Positions 8,850 to 16,281 of a stretch of 32,163 nucleotides of DNA are shown here, piece by piece. Within the stretch, counting starts at the first letter, position 1, and every line of letters begins with the position of its first letter. A program made the translations under genes and the position numbers. The notes under the pieces are model-generated. The model searched no databases. It was given only the letters and a program-made list of their open reading frames with translations, and was not told the DNA's origin. Origin of the DNA: CAYLRY01 sp964386535 (GTDB lineage Bacteria; Chloroflexota; Dehalococcoidia; Dehalococcoidales; UBA3254); assembly GCA_964386535.1 (NCBI GenBank), contig CAYLRY010000037.1, positions 1-32,163 on the forward strand. Direction: 5' to 3'.

Positions 8850-10103
8850 TTGGTAAATAAGACCTTTTTTTTGATTTTCGTAATTCTTTCTATGCTTTTT
8901 GTATTGACTCTGAGCGGCTGCAATACTGCCGTACCTGTGGAGGTTCCACCGCCGCCGCCACCGGTCATTACTCAAACGTCTATTCCGTTAAATACTGCTA
9001 ATACAGTTTCGACCTTTACTCCTGCTTCAAAACAGACTTCAACCGCCGTAACCAATCCATTACCTTCGTCTACCACTGCTATACCGGCTACACCCGTAAT
9101 AATATCCAATAAGGCCACCAGCGTTTTTGCGGACAAGATCAATTTTTCTCTCAATCTGTCCAGTCCGGTTAGCATTAAAAGCGTTACCCTTTTTTATGGA
9201 TCTGACCAGAGATCGCTTGCGCCTGAAAGCAAGTCCAGTAAACCTGGTATTACTGAGGGCAAAACCATTTCTGTCAATTGGGCCTGGGAAATGAAGAAAA
9301 TAGGAGTTATTCCACCCGGTGCATCTATCTGGTGGCAATGGGAAATAACAGATGTAGAAGGCAAGACCACGATAATACCCAAAAATACCATCATCTATGA
9401 AGATACACGCTATCAATGGAAAAACCAGCAATACTCTGATTACAACATATACTGGCATGATCAGCCCGAACCCCTGATTAATGAACTGCTTAATGAAGTC
9501 CAGGTCAGACTCTCCAGGATTCAATTGCAAGTGATTATTCCTGCCGAAAGAAAGCCTAAAGTCTTTATTTATCGTAGTTCGGAAGAATTGAAAGATGCGG
9601 TCTTATTCTCTAAGGAATGGACAGGCGCTATGGCTTTTCCGGCATACAACATCATCCTTACCGCCGTCAGCCAGAATTCACTTGATTGGGCTAAAGACGC
9701 CCTGCCGCATGAAATTACTCACCTGCTGGTAGGAGAAGCCACATTCGGACCTTTCGGGGACATCCCGGAATGGCTAAGCGAAGGACTGGCAGAACAGGTA
9801 CAGATCCAGATGCCCAAGCACTATGTACAATTTTTAAACGAGGCTATCTCTAGCGGCAAGTTGATTTCTATTCTCAGTCTATCAAGTAATTTTCCAACTG
9901 AAAGCGCCGGTGCCTATCTGGCTTATGCTGAAAGCAGCAGCATTGTTAAATATTTAATTGATACCTATGGCTGGGATAAAATGAGTCAGCTATTGGCGGT
10001 ATTTAAAGACGGCTCAACATATGATAACGCCTTACTTAAGGTTTATTCGTTTGATATTGCCGGGCTGGAAGCCCGGTGGAAGTCCTGTATTGGAGCCAGG
10101 TAA
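8850..10103 (+). CDS. Lipoprotein with peptidase MA-like (HExxH) metallopeptidase domain
   Basis: This 417-residue protein begins with TTG, chosen because a GGA-type ribosome binding site (AAAGGA, about 8 bases upstream) and the signal sequence fit only this start. The signal ends in LSGC with Cys24 as lipidation site. A proline/threonine-rich linker (about 27-80) leads to a beta-rich region (about 85-200) and then a C-terminal gluzincin-like domain: HEITH at 287-291 for zinc and catalysis, with Glu311 in EWLSEGLAE as likely third ligand. This layout fits peptidase_MA_2 proteins, anchored outside the membrane. It follows the solute-binding lipoprotein by about 125 bp and may share its transcript, suggesting joint peptide scavenging. 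Substrates are unknown. It converges on the methyltransferase gene 30 bp downstream. Confidence 0.82.
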   Translation: MVNKTFFLIFVILSMLFVLTLSGCNTAVPVEVPPPPPPVITQTSIPLNTANTVSTFTPASKQTSTAVTNPLPSSTTAIPATPVIISNKATSVFADKINFSLNLSSPVSIKSVTLFYGSDQRSLAPESKSSKPGITEGKTISVNWAWEMKKIGVIPPGASIWWQWEITDVEGKTTIIPKNTIIYEDTRYQWKNQQYSDYNIYWHDQPEPLINELLNEVQVRLSRIQLQVIIPAERKPKVFIYRSSEELKDAVLFSKEWTGAMAFPAYNIILTAVSQNSLDWAKDALPHEITHLLVGEATFGPFGDIPEWLSEGLAEQVQIQMPKHYVQFLNEAISSGKLISILSLSSNFPTESAGAYLAYAESSSIVKYLIDTYGWDKMSQLLAVFKDGSTYDNALLKVYSFDIAGLEARWKSCIGAR

Positions 10104-10133
10104 AAGGTGCAGCTAACGCAGCGGAAAGATTTA

Positions 10134-10802
10134 CTAAGGCTTATTCCAGCAAGCAGCTACGAAGGCTCCGCTATTCAGATTCATTAACCTCCCTTGCTCT
10201 TCGATTGCCAAAGCTTGCTCAGGCAACTCATCTTTCTGGAAATGAATACAAGTATTAGCAATTCCTTTTATGGGGCTAAAAGACAGCAATTCTTCAGGCG
10301 AGCGAAAAAAAGCATTCTCCAGAACGTGTTTTTGTCCCCTTAGTGTTTTTGCCCGCCGCCTGGCCGCCCAGGGACTGAGGCTGTTAAGGGTAGCCGCCAC
10401 TACTCTACCCCCGCCACGCGTCACACGGAAAAGCTCTTTTACGGCCTTCTGTCCATCTTCTATAAACTCAAGGGCAGTTACTGAGACTACTTTATCGAAA
10501 ACCTCATCCTGAAAAGGTAAAGCCAGCATATCTCCCCTGACGGCAGTAAACGGATAATTTTTTGACTTTGCTCTGGCCAGGCGGAGCATTGGTTCGGAGA
10601 TATCCAGTCCTACCACCTCAGCGCCTTGCTCCAAATAGTCCAACGTGAAAATACCTGTACCGCAACCCGCATCTAATATTTTTTCCCCCTGCCTGAGGTC
10701 CAGCATGCGGAAAACCAGCTCCCCTTCTTTTTCTTTTACCAGCTTCCCGATTGGCGTATTGAACCACTGCTCATATCGTTCCGGCCATTCATCAAAAATC
10801 AT
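10134..10802 (-). CDS. Class I SAM-dependent methyltransferase (Methyltransf_11 / UbiE-like)
   Basis: This 222-residue cytoplasmic protein has a canonical SAM-binding motif I, ILDAGCGTG at residues 42-50, then VVGLDIS for the acidic ribose-binding residue, GDMLALPFQDEVFDKVVS for motifs II/III, and LFRVTRGGGRVVAATLN as post-motif III. Length is standard. The substrate cannot be told; such genes in anaerobes methylate quinones, small molecules or metals. The only plausible ribosome binding site, GGGGTGG just before the ATG, lies within a perfect 16-bp inverted repeat (10806-10844), so translation may be limited by that hairpin. Neighbours on both sides point other ways, so it is probably monocistronic. 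Confidence 0.85.
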   Translation of the reverse strand: MIFDEWPERYEQWFNTPIGKLVKEKEGELVFRMLDLRQGEKILDAGCGTGIFTLDYLEQGAEVVGLDISEPMLRLARAKSKNYPFTAVRGDMLALPFQDEVFDKVVSVTALEFIEDGQKAVKELFRVTRGGGRVVAATLNSLSPWAARRRAKTLRGQKHVLENAFFRSPEELLSFSPIKGIANTCIHFQKDELPEQALAIEEQGRLMNLNSGAFVAACWNKP

Positions 10803-10805
10803 TTC

Positions 10806-10844
10806 GGGCCACCCCTTTAAGGCCGCCCCTTAAAGGGGTGGCCC
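10806..10844. repeat. Perfect 16-bp inverted repeat over the methyltransferase ribosome binding site
   Basis: Arms 10806-10821 and 10829-10844 are perfectly complementary (GGGCCACCCCTTTAAG against CTTAAAGGGGTGGCCC), with a 7-nt GC-rich loop. The repeat starts four bases upstream of the methyltransferase start codon. It is the strongest hairpin in the window. I saw no second copy here, so I cannot say whether it is a dispersed REP-like element or a local control element. Confidence 0.8.
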
Positions 10845-11029
10845 CTGACGGTTATTCCAACCTGTTTCTCAGATTGTACCACAGCAGTATCCTGATTTTC
10901 ACATCTAAAATTAAGAGCAGTCCGGATCAGTAAACATACTCTTTTAGAAATTTCTAAAATTTATTCGGAATGATCCTGGTAGTGGTAAAAACGGCCGCTT
11001 TCCCTGTTATTTTTCGCTGAAATAAATGC

Positions 11030-11035
11030 TACAAT
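11030..11035 (+). promoter_or_regulatory. -10 element implying a leaderless transcript for the receiver protein
   Basis: TACAAT at 11030-11035 ends 7 bp before the ATG at 11043, exactly where transcription would start, and no Shine-Dalgarno sequence precedes that ATG. The -35 region is not clear. The simplest reading is a leaderless mRNA. Confidence 0.5.
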
Positions 11036-11042
11036 AAAATTA

Positions 11043-11480
11043 ATGGACGATAAATTCGTATTGCTGGTAGAGGATAATCCGGATGATGTGGCATTGACTA
11101 AAAGAGCATTTAAAAAATGCCAGGCACAGAATCATCTGGTAGTAACAAATGACGGAGCTGAAACCCTGGATTTTCTTTTTTGCCGTGGACAGTATGATAA
11201 CCGGGACCGGAGCCATAGTCCCGCCTTAATTTTGCTTGACTTGAAATTACCCTATATCAGCGGACTGGAAGTTCTCAGACAGATCAGAAATAACGCCGAT
11301 ACCTGTTCACTACCGGTGGTGGTCTTAACGTCTTCAGTGGAAGAAGATGACCTCAGTGAAAGTTACCGTCTAGGCGCCAACAACTACTATCGCAAACCAG
11401 TAAATTATGATGAGTTCGTAGACCTTGTCCGGCAATTATGCAACTACTGGTTGGATGGTAGCAGATATTCATCCGGGTAA
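11043..11480 (+). CDS. Stand-alone response regulator receiver (Rcp1/CheY-like)
   Basis: This 145-residue protein is a single receiver domain with no output domain. It has the acidic pair Glu10/Asp11, phospho-acceptor Asp66 in LILLDLKLP, a conserved Thr/Ser in VVVLTSS, and the KP dipeptide in YYRKPVN. The insertion between helix 2 and strand 3 (about residues 45-60, LFCRGQYDNRDRSHSP) is typical of the Rcp1-like family that pairs with phytochrome-like or hybrid kinases. No kinase gene lies beside it, so its partner is elsewhere. The gene appears to be leaderless. It would act in a phosphorelay or by protein-protein contact in the cytoplasm. Confidence 0.88.
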   Translation: MDDKFVLLVEDNPDDVALTKRAFKKCQAQNHLVVTNDGAETLDFLFCRGQYDNRDRSHSPALILLDLKLPYISGLEVLRQIRNNADTCSLPVVVLTSSVEEDDLSESYRLGANNYYRKPVNYDEFVDLVRQLCNYWLDGSRYSSG

Positions 11481-11574
11481 AAGAATTCCCAAGTTCTTCT
11501 ATATATCAACCTCCAGTCAAGTCGATGTTGATCTCTGCAAACCGCATACCATATTGGGCTATTCTTTCACGAAA

Positions 11575-11588
11575 CATCATATATGATG
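11575..11588. repeat. Perfect 14-bp palindrome upstream of the acyl-CoA synthetase alpha gene
   Basis: CATCATATATGATG is a perfect palindrome centred about 33 bp upstream of the TATAAT at 11614, next to where the -35 region should be. That position suits an operator or activator site, but there is only one copy and it is AT-rich, so chance is possible. Confidence 0.35.
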
Positions 11589-11613
11589 CTAGATTTTTTA
11601 TCCCTGCCTGGCG

Positions 11614-11619
11614 TATAAT
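11614..11619 (+). promoter_or_regulatory. -10 element for the acyl-CoA synthetase alpha gene (near-leaderless)
   Basis: A consensus TATAAT at 11614-11619 would start transcription near 11626, only about six bases before the ATG at 11632. No Shine-Dalgarno sequence is present between them. The -35 hexamer is weak. Confidence 0.5.
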
Positions 11620-11631
11620 TAATTCCAAACA

Positions 11632-13125
11632 ATGAATGCACTTAATTCCAACATTTCCAGTAACGGCGATTTCTGGCACTTTCTCTTCGCGGCAGATTCC
11701 ATAGCTGTAATTGGAGCCAATAATATTGTAGGCTCCTGGGGCTCCGATGCTCTCAGGTCAGCCATGGTCTCCACAAAAATTGACCCTAAGAAGAAAGTTT
11801 ATGCCGTTAATCCTAACATTCCTGAAATCCAGGGGCTTAAATCTTTTAATACCATTCTGGATATACCAGGTCCGGTTGATCTTGCCGTCATAGTGGTTCC
11901 GGCGGCTATTGTGCCTTCGGTTATGCGCCAGTGTGCGCAAAAAGGGGTTAAAGCGGGTGTCATTATATCCGCAGGATTTGCCGAGACGGACGAGGCTGGG
12001 AAAAAACTGGAAGCCGAGGTGGTGGCTGCCGCCAGTGCCGGAGGGATCCATTTCGTAGGGCCCAACTGCCTGGGACATGCTGATGCTCATACCGGAGTAG
12101 CCAGCGCCGGTGTTGCCAGCAGGTTTGCTCCCGGGCCACTGGCTCTTATCTCCCAGAGCGGCACTCTGGGTGCCAGCATCGCCATGATTGCTGCCAGTCA
12201 CGGCATCGGCTTAAGTAAGTTTGTTGGTACAGGTAATGAAGCAGACCTGCATCTGGAAGATTATCTTGAATTTCTGGCTCAGGACGAAAAAACTAAGATA
12301 ATCGCTGTTTATATCGAAGGTCTTAGAGAGGGCAGACGTTTTTTCCAGCTGGCCAAAGAAATTTCTTTAAAAAAACCGATTGTTGCCATCAAAACCGGCA
12401 CCACCTCAGAATCCAGTCGCGCTGCTAAATCACATACAGGGGCTTTATCCGGCTCGGATGCAATCTATTCCGCTGCTTTTAGGCAAGCCGGGGTAATCCG
12501 GGCTGAAGATGAGGAGGAGCTTTGTGAAGTTGTAGTAGGTTTATTAAGTCAACCCCTGCCCCGGGGTAATAGAGTAGGCATTCTGACCATGGGTGGCGGC
12601 TTTGGCGTAGTCACCGCCGAGGCCTGTGAAAAAGAAGGTTTGAAGATAGCTTCTTTAGAGCAGCACACTCTGGAAAAATTGAATGGCATTTTACCCCCAC
12701 GCTGGTCTCACGGGAATCCTGTTGACCTGGTAGGTATTAAAACCATATCAGGTGACAATACCGTTTCCTCCTGTCTACGCCTGCTCATGGAAGACGCAAA
12801 TGTTGATATTGTAATTTCGCTTTTACCTCCGGTTGTACCCTACCAGTTTTTCTCGCCCAATATGACCCGGGAACAAAAACAAATGATACAGGTAGAAAAT
12901 AACAAAAGCCTGGATTTACTAAACCAAATGGTCAAGCAGCATGACAAACCCCTGGTGCTGATTAGAAGGCTCAATCCGCAACTTACCCATGATTCCACTG
13001 AAAAGCCATCAGTTCCTGATTTTAAAATCCCCGGATTTTCCAATGCACATCGAGCCGCCAGAACATTGCGTCTTTTGGCCTGGTACCGTCATTACCTTGA
13101 AGAGAGAAAAGGCAGCGCGGACTAA
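11632..13125 (+). CDS. ADP-forming acyl-CoA synthetase, alpha subunit
   Basis: This 497-residue protein has the alpha-subunit architecture of NDP-forming acyl-CoA synthetases: an N-terminal CoA-binding Rossmann domain (IAVIGANNIVGSWG, then PNCLGHAD and LISQSGTLGASIA) followed by a succinyl-CoA-ligase-like domain. His268 in KSHTGALSGSDA matches the histidine phosphorylated during catalysis. With the ATP-grasp beta subunit encoded next, it would convert acyl-CoA, ADP and phosphate to acid, CoA and ATP, a way to conserve energy in anaerobes. Many bacteria fuse the two subunits; here they are separate, as in archaeal acetyl-CoA synthetase I. The gene seems nearly leaderless. Acyl specificity (acetate, branched or aryl acids) cannot be read from the sequence. 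Confidence 0.92.
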   Translation: MNALNSNISSNGDFWHFLFAADSIAVIGANNIVGSWGSDALRSAMVSTKIDPKKKVYAVNPNIPEIQGLKSFNTILDIPGPVDLAVIVVPAAIVPSVMRQCAQKGVKAGVIISAGFAETDEAGKKLEAEVVAAASAGGIHFVGPNCLGHADAHTGVASAGVASRFAPGPLALISQSGTLGASIAMIAASHGIGLSKFVGTGNEADLHLEDYLEFLAQDEKTKIIAVYIEGLREGRRFFQLAKEISLKKPIVAIKTGTTSESSRAAKSHTGALSGSDAIYSAAFRQAGVIRAEDEEELCEVVVGLLSQPLPRGNRVGILTMGGGFGVVTAEACEKEGLKIASLEQHTLEKLNGILPPRWSHGNPVDLVGIKTISGDNTVSSCLRLLMEDANVDIVISLLPPVVPYQFFSPNMTREQKQMIQVENNKSLDLLNQMVKQHDKPLVLIRRLNPQLTHDSTEKPSVPDFKIPGFSNAHRAARTLRLLAWYRHYLEERKGSAD

Positions 13126-13269
13126 ACTTGTTGGCTCATTAAGAACCCTGTTAAACGCCATGCTACAATCAAAAGACATTTTCCGTTATAAAAAGCGCAG
13201 GGGTGTTCTCCGATACGTCAATATTACTCCCCTTTTAATACAACATACATTTTACTTAATTGCTCATTT

Positions 13270-13298
13270 TTGACTTTATCCGGTACTATTGTTAACAT
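13270..13298 (+). promoter_or_regulatory. Candidate promoter for the beta subunit gene
   Basis: TTGACT at 13270-13275 and TAACAT at 13293-13298 are separated by 17 bp and lie 31 bp before the beta-subunit ATG. The 203-bp gap after the alpha gene makes a separate promoter plausible. The -10 is two bases off consensus. Confidence 0.45.
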
Positions 13299-13328
13299 AG
13301 GTATAGTTTGATATTGAGGTAAAAAATT

Positions 13329-14006
13329 ATGAATCAAGCTACTATTGAAAAACACAGGCTGTTAAACGAAGTTGAGGCTAAAAACATCTTGAAAAATGCC
13401 GGTATCCCTGTCGTTGAGACCAGATTGGCCAAAAACAAAAAGGAAGCTGTTTCAATTGCCAGAGAACTGGGCTTTCCGGTAGCTTTGAAAATTATCTCAC
13501 CTGATATCAGCCATAAAAGCGATATCGGCGGAGTTAAGCTGGGATTAGCAAATATGTCACAGGTCAGCAATGCTTATAGCGAAATCATCTCGAACGTCCA
13601 TCAAAAAATGCCTCAGGCCAAAATTGAAGGTGTTTCTGTACAGCAGATGGCGCGTCAGGGACTTGAGCTGATTATCGGTATGAACCAGGATCCGCAGTTC
13701 GGACCGGTTATTATGTTCGGGCTGGGAGGTATTCTGGTAGAAGTCCTTAAGGATGTTTCTTTCCGCTTGGTTCCCTTAACTCGCAGGGATGCCGCCGAAA
13801 TGGTCAGGGAGATTAAAGGCTTTGTATTGCTCCAGGGCTACCGCGGACAAGAACCCATCAATCTACCATATTTGGAAGAATTACTGGTTAAAGTCTCAAA
13901 CTTTATTGAAAAAAATCCACAGATCAGGGAGCTTGATCTCAATCCTCTCTTCGCTTATAAAGACGGTATTGTTGCCGTAGATGCCAGGATTGTTGTTGAG
14001 GAATAA
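13329..14006 (+). CDS. ADP-forming acyl-CoA synthetase, beta (ATP-grasp) subunit
   Basis: This 225-residue protein is a complete ATP-grasp_5 subunit. It opens with the swivelling region (LLNEVEAKNILKNAGIPV), then GFPVALKIISPDISHKSDIGGV, in which His62 corresponds to the second phosphorylated histidine of the family, and continues with GMNQDPQFGPVIMFGLGG and IRELDLNPL, the metal/nucleotide end of the fold. Length agrees with archaeal beta subunits (about 230). TGAGGT gives a clear ribosome binding site. It works with the alpha subunit 203 bp upstream. A strong bidirectional terminator follows immediately after the stop. Confidence 0.92.
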   Translation: MNQATIEKHRLLNEVEAKNILKNAGIPVVETRLAKNKKEAVSIARELGFPVALKIISPDISHKSDIGGVKLGLANMSQVSNAYSEIISNVHQKMPQAKIEGVSVQQMARQGLELIIGMNQDPQFGPVIMFGLGGILVEVLKDVSFRLVPLTRRDAAEMVREIKGFVLLQGYRGQEPINLPYLEELLVKVSNFIEKNPQIRELDLNPLFAYKDGIVAVDARIVVEE

Positions 14007-14038
14007 AATCAGGGCGAGCCACGGCTCGGCCTGATTTT
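14005..14038. terminator. Bidirectional terminator between convergent genes
   Basis: A 16-bp stem with one mismatch (arms 14005-14020 and 14023-14038, AAAATCAGG...GAGCC against GGCTCG...CCTGATTTT) has a 2-nt loop and A/T runs on both sides. It overlaps the beta-subunit stop codon and ends just before the stop of the convergent DUF2148 gene, so it can serve both strands. Confidence 0.85.
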
Positions 14039-14039
14039 A

Positions 14040-14612
14040 TTATAATCTTCTATCAAAGTAAGGGCTTTTACCCGTCACGGACAGCGGGATCCCGATGATG
14101 ATATCTGCCTCCATTAGCTTCATCTCTTTAGCCGCCACTCCAATACTGTACATCATCCTGTTATCAATATTAAGGATACCGGCGGTTTTTACTGCTGACC
14201 CAAGGGCGATACCCAGGTCCATAGATTGAAAAGCACAGACGGGTCCTGTAAAACTCTTCGTGCGCCGGGGAGCTCTGGCCAGCCTCTCGCAGTCTTCAAA
14301 TCCGCAGGCGCCGCAATCCAGAGGCGCCTCTAAACGTTTGGGCTCTCCAGTAACCCCTATTAACACAATACAGGTTGACACTCTGACATTGCCGGCATTA
14401 CTCTTTAAAATACCGGCTGTATGAGGCGGCATCTTTTCAGCGGCTTTCTCCATTCCCGCTGCCAGATCCTGTACATCCTGGCCGTCCAGTACCAGGGTTT
14501 TAATGGAGTCCAGGCCCCTTGTTTTTGGCGCAGTCCTGGCGCTAGCTGCCATTAACATTGCTGTGGATCTTACCGCTTCTTTCTCCGACTCATCGCTATT
14601 ATATCTGGTCAT
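14040..14612 (-). CDS. DUF2148 ferredoxin-domain protein
   Basis: This 190-residue protein matches the DUF2148 family, found mainly in anaerobes. The central cysteine pattern DCGACGFEDC with Cys100, Cys103, Cys108 and then Cys126 (CxxCx4Cx17C) would hold a [4Fe-4S] cluster. The N terminus (SEKEAVRSTAMLMAASARTAPKTRG) resembles the nitroreductase-like helical start common in this family, and the C terminus (GVAAKEMKLMEADIIIGIPLSV) is conserved. I chose the ATG at 14612 because AGGAGGG stands seven bases upstream; a longer reading to 14699 has no binding site and would overlap the divergent esterase leader. Function is unknown; a redox or electron-transfer role is inference. Confidence 0.85.
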   Translation of the reverse strand: MTRYNSDESEKEAVRSTAMLMAASARTAPKTRGLDSIKTLVLDGQDVQDLAAGMEKAAEKMPPHTAGILKSNAGNVRVSTCIVLIGVTGEPKRLEAPLDCGACGFEDCERLARAPRRTKSFTGPVCAFQSMDLGIALGSAVKTAGILNIDNRMMYSIGVAAKEMKLMEADIIIGIPLSVTGKSPYFDRRL

Positions 14613-14760
14613 TATTCCCTCCTCTTGATATTTTATTATACTACCAGTAAACCGAACTAAATGCCAGCTTCCGGAATTGACATGTTTATTTTTTCCCATA
14701 TACTATTATGCTAATAATCTGCGATGGAAGCTAATTTATTGCCGGAAAGGGAGAAGAAAG

Positions 14761-16281
14761 ATGAGCCTACCACTAAATTCAATAGTAGAAACCAGGGCCG
14801 GGAAAATCCAAGGACTATTTACAAACGGCCTTTATGTATTTAAGGGTGTACCTTATGCCGCACCGCCAGTGGGCGATTTACGCTGGCTTCCCCCTCAACC
14901 GCATAAACCATGGCACGCCGTAAGGACGGCTCTGGCTTTTGGACCTATCTGCCCCCAAAATAAGTCACCAGTATCTACGATCCCTATTCCTGAAGTGGAT
15001 GAACCTCAGAGCGAAGACTGTCTGTATTTAAATATCTGGAGTCCTGGGCTGGATAATGCTCAACGTCCAGTTATGGTCTGGATACACGGAGGCGCTTTCA
15101 GCCGTGGCTCAGGTTCCAGTCCCAACTACGATGGTAGTATTCTTGCCCGGAGAGGAAATATCGTCCTGGTTACCTTGAATTACCGGTTAGGACCGTTTGG
15201 TTTCCTGCATCTGGATGAAGTGACCGGAGGACGGATCCCTGCTACCGGAAATGAGGGTTTACTGGACCAGATCGCCGCCCTGCGCTGGGTCCGTGAAAAC
15301 ATTACCTTCTTTGGAGGAGATCCGGATAATATCACCGTTTTCGGTGAATCCGCCGGGGCCATGAGCATCGGTTGCCTGCTGGTGATGCCACAGGCCAGGG
15401 GTCTTTTCCATAAGGCCATTCTAGAGAGCGGTTCCAATACTTTTAAAACCTTAGACGAGGCCAGGCTTCTCTCTAATCAATTATTAGGTATTCTGGGCAT
15501 CGAAGCTGCGGATATTGCCGGGTTAAAAAAAGTCTCCGTAGAACGCCTGCTGGCAGCTTACCAAAAACTGAGTCTCCAACTCAATATTAAAGGCTCCATA
15601 CTGGAGCCGGTGGTAGATGGGAATGTTCTCCCCCATTTCCCCATAGAAGGCGTGAAAAAAGGGGCTGCTGCCGGCATACCGGTGATAGCTGGAACCAACC
15701 TTGAAGAGTCGCGTTTTATGGCCGCGGCAGACCGTAGTCTGGCCGCCATGGATGAAGAGACTCTCATTAAGCGATGGCAAAAAGTACTGCCGCCTGATCT
15801 GGTACCGCCGCTGGTCTCCGGCTGCCGCCAGGCTATTAAAAACAATAGATCAGCGGTTACTACGGCGGATGTTGCGTTGGCCATGCAAACCGATGCCCAG
15901 TTCCGTATTCCGGCATTCCGCCTTCTGGAAGCCCATAGGGCAAATAATAATCCTGCCTTCAGCTATATATTTACCTGGAGATCGCCGCTGGCTGCTCTGG
16001 GCGCCTGCCATGCCCTGGAGGTGGGTTTTGTGTTTGGAGTCCTGGTTCCCGAATTCAATGGTAGTGGTGCAAAAGCTGAAAAACTGGCGCAAACTATGCA
16101 GGATGCCTGGATCGCATTTGCCAGGACGGGTATTCCTAATTGTACCAGCCTCGGATCCTGGCCGCCCTATGGAAGGCTGCGTGAGACAATGATCCTGGGC
16201 GAGGATTGCCATGTGGAAGCCGCGCCGCTGGAAGCCGAACGCCGCGCCTGGGAACCGGTCCCTGACGCATTCTTAGGATAG
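14761..16281 (+). CDS. Type B carboxylesterase
   Basis: This 506-residue alpha/beta hydrolase belongs to the carboxylesterase/p-nitrobenzyl esterase family. The nucleophile elbow FGESAGAMSIG gives Ser197, GTNLEES gives Glu316, and ACHALEVGFVFG gives His417, the expected Ser-Glu-His triad and spacing for pnbA-type enzymes. SEDCLYLNIWSP and WIHGGAFSRGSG (oxyanion hole) are also present. No signal peptide is visible, so it is probably cytoplasmic. I chose the ATG at 14761, preceded by GGGAGAAGAAAG, over an upstream in-frame ATG at 14677 whose extension is not family-like. It would hydrolyse carboxylic esters; natural substrate is unknown. It is likely monocistronic. Confidence 0.93.
   Translation: MSLPLNSIVETRAGKIQGLFTNGLYVFKGVPYAAPPVGDLRWLPPQPHKPWHAVRTALAFGPICPQNKSPVSTIPIPEVDEPQSEDCLYLNIWSPGLDNAQRPVMVWIHGGAFSRGSGSSPNYDGSILARRGNIVLVTLNYRLGPFGFLHLDEVTGGRIPATGNEGLLDQIAALRWVRENITFFGGDPDNITVFGESAGAMSIGCLLVMPQARGLFHKAILESGSNTFKTLDEARLLSNQLLGILGIEAADIAGLKKVSVERLLAAYQKLSLQLNIKGSILEPVVDGNVLPHFPIEGVKKGAAAGIPVIAGTNLEESRFMAAADRSLAAMDEETLIKRWQKVLPPDLVPPLVSGCRQAIKNNRSAVTTADVALAMQTDAQFRIPAFRLLEAHRANNNPAFSYIFTWRSPLAALGACHALEVGFVFGVLVPEFNGSGAKAEKLAQTMQDAWIAFARTGIPNCTSLGSWPPYGRLRETMILGEDCHVEAAPLEAERRAWEPVPDAFLG

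Noticed and set aside
9060..9530. 156-codon minus-strand frame opposite the HExxH lipoprotein
   Set aside because: It is antisense to a well supported gene and its translation shows no domain or signal.
14677..14760. Upstream ATG at 14677 as start of the carboxylesterase
   Set aside because: The ATG at 14761 has a purine-rich binding site and the usual family N terminus; the extension would overlap the leader of the divergent DUF2148 gene.
15701..16192. 163-codon open frame in another phase inside the carboxylesterase gene
   Set aside because: It lies wholly within a secure gene with an intact catalytic triad and has no family features of its own.
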